Both the position numbers and the translations under genes were made by a program. DNA of 64,000 nt from assembly GCA_964017155.1 (NCBI GenBank), contig OZ024854.1:11943892-12007891 (forward strand), in the 5' to 3' direction. The notes under the pieces are model-generated. The model had not been told where the DNA came from. It made no database searches and was given only the letters and a program-made list of their open reading frames with translations. Every line of letters starts with the position of its first letter. Position 1 is the first letter of the stretch. This document shows, piece by piece, positions 60,850-64,000 of this stretch. The stretch is from Oasisia sp. SBJ-2009. Its lineage: Eukaryota; Annelida; Polychaeta; Sabellida; Siboglinidae.

Positions 60850-61110
60850 GGTGAGAGAACGTTCGTTCGTTCGTTCGTTCATTCGCTCGCTTGTTCGTTC
60901 TGAAGTTCTTTTCAATCGTCCGTTCGTACGTTCGTTCAAAAGTTCAGAAGTGCCTTCGTTTGTTCGTTCAGAAGTTCGGTCTTTCACATGTCCGTTGGTT
61001 TGTTCAGAAGTTCGCTCAAAGGTTCGTTCGTTCTGAAGTTCGTTCATTCTGAAATTCGTTCGTTCTTTCTGTAGTTCGTTCATTCTGAAATCAGTTCGTT
61101 CTGAGATTCG
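60850..61110 (+). repeat. Degenerate (GTTC)n-based tandem repeat
   Basis: gttcgttcgttcgttc grading into longer units such as 'gttcgttctgaagttc' and 'gttcagaagttcg'. It lies against the 5' truncation point of the CR1 element. On the minus strand it reads N-E-R-T / S-E-R-T repeats (60829-61083), an artefact of the repeat. Confidence 0.9.
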
Positions 61111-61215
61111 TAAATTATAGTATGCATACCAGCATTCGTTGAAAACAAATTCTTAAACCAAGTAATCGTGTTTCCATTATTCGAGCTTCACAAAGCTCTT
61201 TGTAGTGATACTTAC

Positions 61216-61325
61216 TAGTCGATCAGTAACAACGCTTTGCTGTTGTAGACCCACGTGACCGTCTCAAATTTGACCTTGACACAGTCACCTTCAACACCGC
61301 AAACGACTCCCTTTCTTCCCAGACA
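61216..61325 (-). CDS. MIB-type repeat protein, exon D (last visible)
   Basis: After ttctttgcag| it encodes CLGRKGVVCGVEGDCVKVKF then ETVTWVYNSKALLLID. This matches the second half of the mind bomb repeat ('lG..G.V..v..DGdv.V.v.g..WtyNP..L'). It ends GACTA|GTAAGT: either spliced onward at 61216/61215 or ended at once by the TAG that overlaps the donor (61217-61215). Phase 0 entry agrees with exon C. Confidence 0.6.
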
Positions 61326-61558
61326 CTGCAAAGAAAATAGTTTTCTCGTGATTAATCGGTGTGTTATTACTATTGCCTGATGATTAATGACGAACATTCA
61401 CCAATACAATTGCTTGTTTGCTTTTAGCAAACGTCCTATAACAACTCCACATCATCATATACAAACCCTTGAACACATCTAATCAATGTGTCGTTTTGTA
61501 AACGCATGATGTTGCTTAGTAGAGAAATATAGAAGAGACCACATTCCCTTACGTCACA

Positions 61559-61573
61559 AGGGGGGGGGGGGGA
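61559..61573 (+). repeat. Poly-G run
   Basis: Uninterrupted G-run of about 14 within the intron between exons C and D. Confidence 0.95.
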
Positions 61574-61678
61574 GTACTCCCAATAACATGTTATATTAGT
61601 TGCACTATTCACACATACCAGCAAGATAACACCAGCATAGTCCTCGGAAAAAGTTTCAGGAAATGAAATAATTATCAC

Positions 61679-61829
61679 CTCTCGCATTTTCTCTTTCCAT
61701 CCACCGTGGGCCGCATCCTGAAGAGCCTTGACCTTCTCGTATGAGTCGATCACACACACAAAGTCGCCATCTTGGGGCGTCTTGTTTGTGGCATCAACAT
61801 TTGTCAGCATTGCAGGGTTGAAGTACAAC
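61679..61829 (-). CDS. MIB-type repeat protein, exon C
   Basis: After gttgtag| it encodes V-LYFNPAMLTNVDATNKTPQ, then DGDFVCVIDSYEKVKALQDA and AHGGWKEKMRE|GTGATA. The first part closes one MIB repeat ('W.yNPa.LtkV'). The second opens the next ('GD.V.V..d.e..k.LQ..HGgW...M'), a distinctive mind bomb wording. 151 bp; enters in phase 2 (GT|G) and leaves in phase 0. Confidence 0.65.
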
Positions 61830-62368
61830 CTACAACATATAACGTATATGTTTGTACGTTTGTGACACACCTTATTGATACGTGTTTTCATAAATGGACT
61901 AGGCGTTTCATATTAACACATCTGAACATATGACTTTTAGTATAATAGCATCTTAATGTAACGACTGAATGTAGCGGCGTCACTAAGTTGGCCCCAGAAG
62001 CGACTACGCAAACGTATGATAAAAACGACTTGACTGAATTATAGTATATGCGCTTGCATGTTTAATCTTAAATGTCAGTGCCCGCAGCAATCATGTAAAG
62101 TATCGGCCTATGACATATGTCATTTGACGTCATGTTAACACAAAATAAAATACTGACGTTAACATGCAACAATATTCATACATAAGCACGGGTACAAGTA
62201 TTGGCATGTGCCTACGGACAACACGATAATATATATATAATCCTTGCAAGAGAAGAATGAAAGATACATCTGATTAGAAACAAGAGCGAAGTCACAAATT
62301 ATAGGCAGATCGCATTGGAATCGCATCATCTGGAAGGAGAGAACATGTGTTTGGAAATGTATGCAAAT

Positions 62369-62552
<184 letters not shown>

Positions 62553-62628
62553 CCCTGTGTGTGTAGTACATGTGTGAACATGTGTGTAAGTGTGACTAAG
62601 TCAAAATGAAATCATCATCCAGACTTAC

Positions 62629-62741
62629 ACTTTTCCGTCAGAAAACTGCACCATCACCGTGCTGGTATATTCCGGTTTGCCACTCTTTGCATTCATGCTG
62701 TTTGGTATATTAGCCCCGACGACGCCTATCTCTCCAAGGTA
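62629..62741 (-). CDS. MIB-type repeat protein, exon B
   Basis: After ttcaccccag| it encodes YLGEIGVVGANIPNSMNAKS then GKPEYTSTVMVQFSDGKV, leaving at GT|GTAAGT in phase 2, which joins exon C exactly (V-LYFNPAML). 'lGeiGvV......V.FsdG' is the middle of a MIB repeat. It requires phase 0 entry. Confidence 0.62.
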
Positions 62742-63132
62742 CTGGGGTGAAATAACGTTTATCCAAAATATGGTATATTATGTAAACTATATAAAGAGAC
62801 GAGGTTGTTACCAGTACACGATATGTAAATAAGAATAATCTTAGATTATAACATATGAACACATTTTACTTTCAATGAAGTCGTCTTCATACACGTATAC
62901 ATGAGTGGAATTTCACGTAAATACGCTATTTAAAATAGCTGCTGTGCATCAATATAAATGTGAACATAATATGTCAATAGAACGGATGTTGACAGTATCT
63001 ATGAAACGACACTGCTAGTCAACTTTCCGGTTCTACTTATGTAATCGTGAATAATCAGCTTGATAAAAATAGTGACGTTACCCGTTTTTGCATGGAGGAT
63101 GATACATGTTGTTCTACATCACATTAACTCAC

Positions 63133-63233
63133 CGAATTCCTTGTACTGTCCCAACCGCCATGAAATTCTTGTAGGTGTAAGGCTTCTGATTCGTCAGCGT
63201 CCACACACGCACGCGATCACCGATGCGAAATTT
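63133..63233 (-). CDS. MIB-type repeat protein, exon A
   Basis: After tattttcag| it encodes KFRIGDRVRVWTLTNQKPYT then YKNFMAVGTVQGI, with the consensus donor CG|GTGAGT at 63132. 'F.iGDrVrV' is the opening of a MIB repeat, so A-B-C-D read as two consecutive repeats. With this donor the exon leaves in phase 2, but exon B needs phase 0. Either an earlier donor (ACA|GTACAA, near 63148) is used, or a small exon is missing, or this copy is damaged. Confidence 0.5.
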
Positions 63234-64000
63234 CTGAAAATAAACATGAATAAAAGGATGAAGATGTGAACGGGATCACCATTTTAAACAAGTGTTGTCG
63301 CATTCATGCGTACTTGCAGCGGTGAAACACGGGGTGGAAACAAGGACACGAACCTGCCACAAAAAATAGTTATGTAGATGGAGACGTGGATATGGTATTA
63401 TGACCACAAATACAGAAAATATATTTGTGTCGAACTACCAATGTGATCTCGTTATGTTTAGTTGTGTGTTTGGTAACCACGACAAGTACATGTACTGAAG
63501 ACATTTATACATTTACTATAGTTATGCAAAATGTTGTAGAGAGCGGATAATTCCTTATTGATTACAAATCCTGTCTGCAAACAGCTAAGTTTTCCAACGC
63601 AATTTCACATTTCCGTGTGCAAATCCAGCTGTCTCGGACTAGCGGACAAGCGGAATTCCGCTTCCGCGATATTTTTAACACCCGTACTTGCTATACTGAT
63701 ACACATACTTGCAATACCACAACATATGAAATATATGTCTCACGTTTGGCTACGTCAGTAAAGTCATTAATTTGTGCAACGACATAAAGAGAGGGACCAT
63801 GACACAACAGGTTGGGGGAATGCGTGAGGACAGACAGTAATAGTTATATAAAAGATGGAGACGAGGCTAACAAAAGACAGGTTTTGAAAGAAATAACACA
63901 GCGAATGTATCGTGCTCCTGACCATGACTACTGAACTACAATGCGCAAATAGGAGACCGATACCACCGTTCTCAAATATTTTATTGTAATATACTTACTT
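63234..64000 (-). other. Intron upstream of MIB exon A; splice donor at window edge
   Basis: The minus strand starts AA|GTAAGTAT at 64000-63991, a strong donor, so the preceding exon ends at about 63999 and lies outside the window. Nothing else is seen in the interval. Confidence 0.5.

Noticed and set aside
60829..61083. 84-codon frame rich in N-E-R-T/S-E-R
   Set aside because: It follows the (GTTC)n repeat unit; no independent evidence for a protein.

Overview
The window is animal nuclear DNA. It is AT-rich, has long introns with GT..AG borders, many (TA)n and other microsatellites, several families of non-LTR retrotransposons, DNA transposons and a tRNA-derived SINE. The NLR immune receptor with ribonuclease-inhibitor-type leucine-rich repeats (LRRs), the CR1/L2/Jockey-like LINEs and a mind-bomb-type module fit a marine invertebrate with an expanded NLR repertoire, such as a cephalochordate, hemichordate, echinoderm or lophotrochozoan. 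I cannot name the species from the sequence.

Layout. Positions 1-35217 (+) hold the 3' part of one NLR gene. A 959-bp exon carries the end of the NACHT region and the helical domains. Eighteen short exons follow, of 72-87 bp, all interrupted in phase 2. The first fourteen (1454-22000) encode one LRR each. The last four (23341-35217) keep the size, phase and intron flanks but have lost the LRR signature. Two frame-broken LRR exon relics lie at 15579-15652 and 39915-40009. The introns are full of mobile DNA: LINE fragments at 3780-4120, 4960-5420 and 15160-15345, a hairpin foldback at 5430-5678, a 4.4-kb DNA transposon (7969-12346), a Jockey/CR1-like LINE (17780-20176), an antisense LINE (22140-23335), a 380-bp pentamer satellite (24385-24764), and a CR1-like plus an L2-like LINE back to back (28300-33440).

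From 35357 to 39128 lies an old element bounded by long imperfect inverted repeats of about 600 bp, followed by an L2 3' fragment. Region 40-57 kb has no gene I can defend. It holds a large duplication around a (TA)n array (42.9-43.8 kb), an antisense CR1 remnant (43.96-45.24 kb), another non-LTR tail (46.09 kb), a clean piggyBac-type non-autonomous element with TTAA target sites (47410-48442), a SINE (49775-50076), two possible exons of unknown nature (50.5 and 52.85 kb) and a nested palindrome (55932-56060). A 5'-truncated CR1 LINE with an uninterrupted 899-codon frame occupies 58.04-60.84 kb (-).

From the right edge to 61216 (-) are the last visible exons of a second gene, whose peptides match the repeat region of mind bomb (MIB) E3 ubiquitin ligases. 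It is transcribed towards the NLR gene (convergent). Nothing in the sequence shows that the two genes work together; most of the space between them is transposon-derived.
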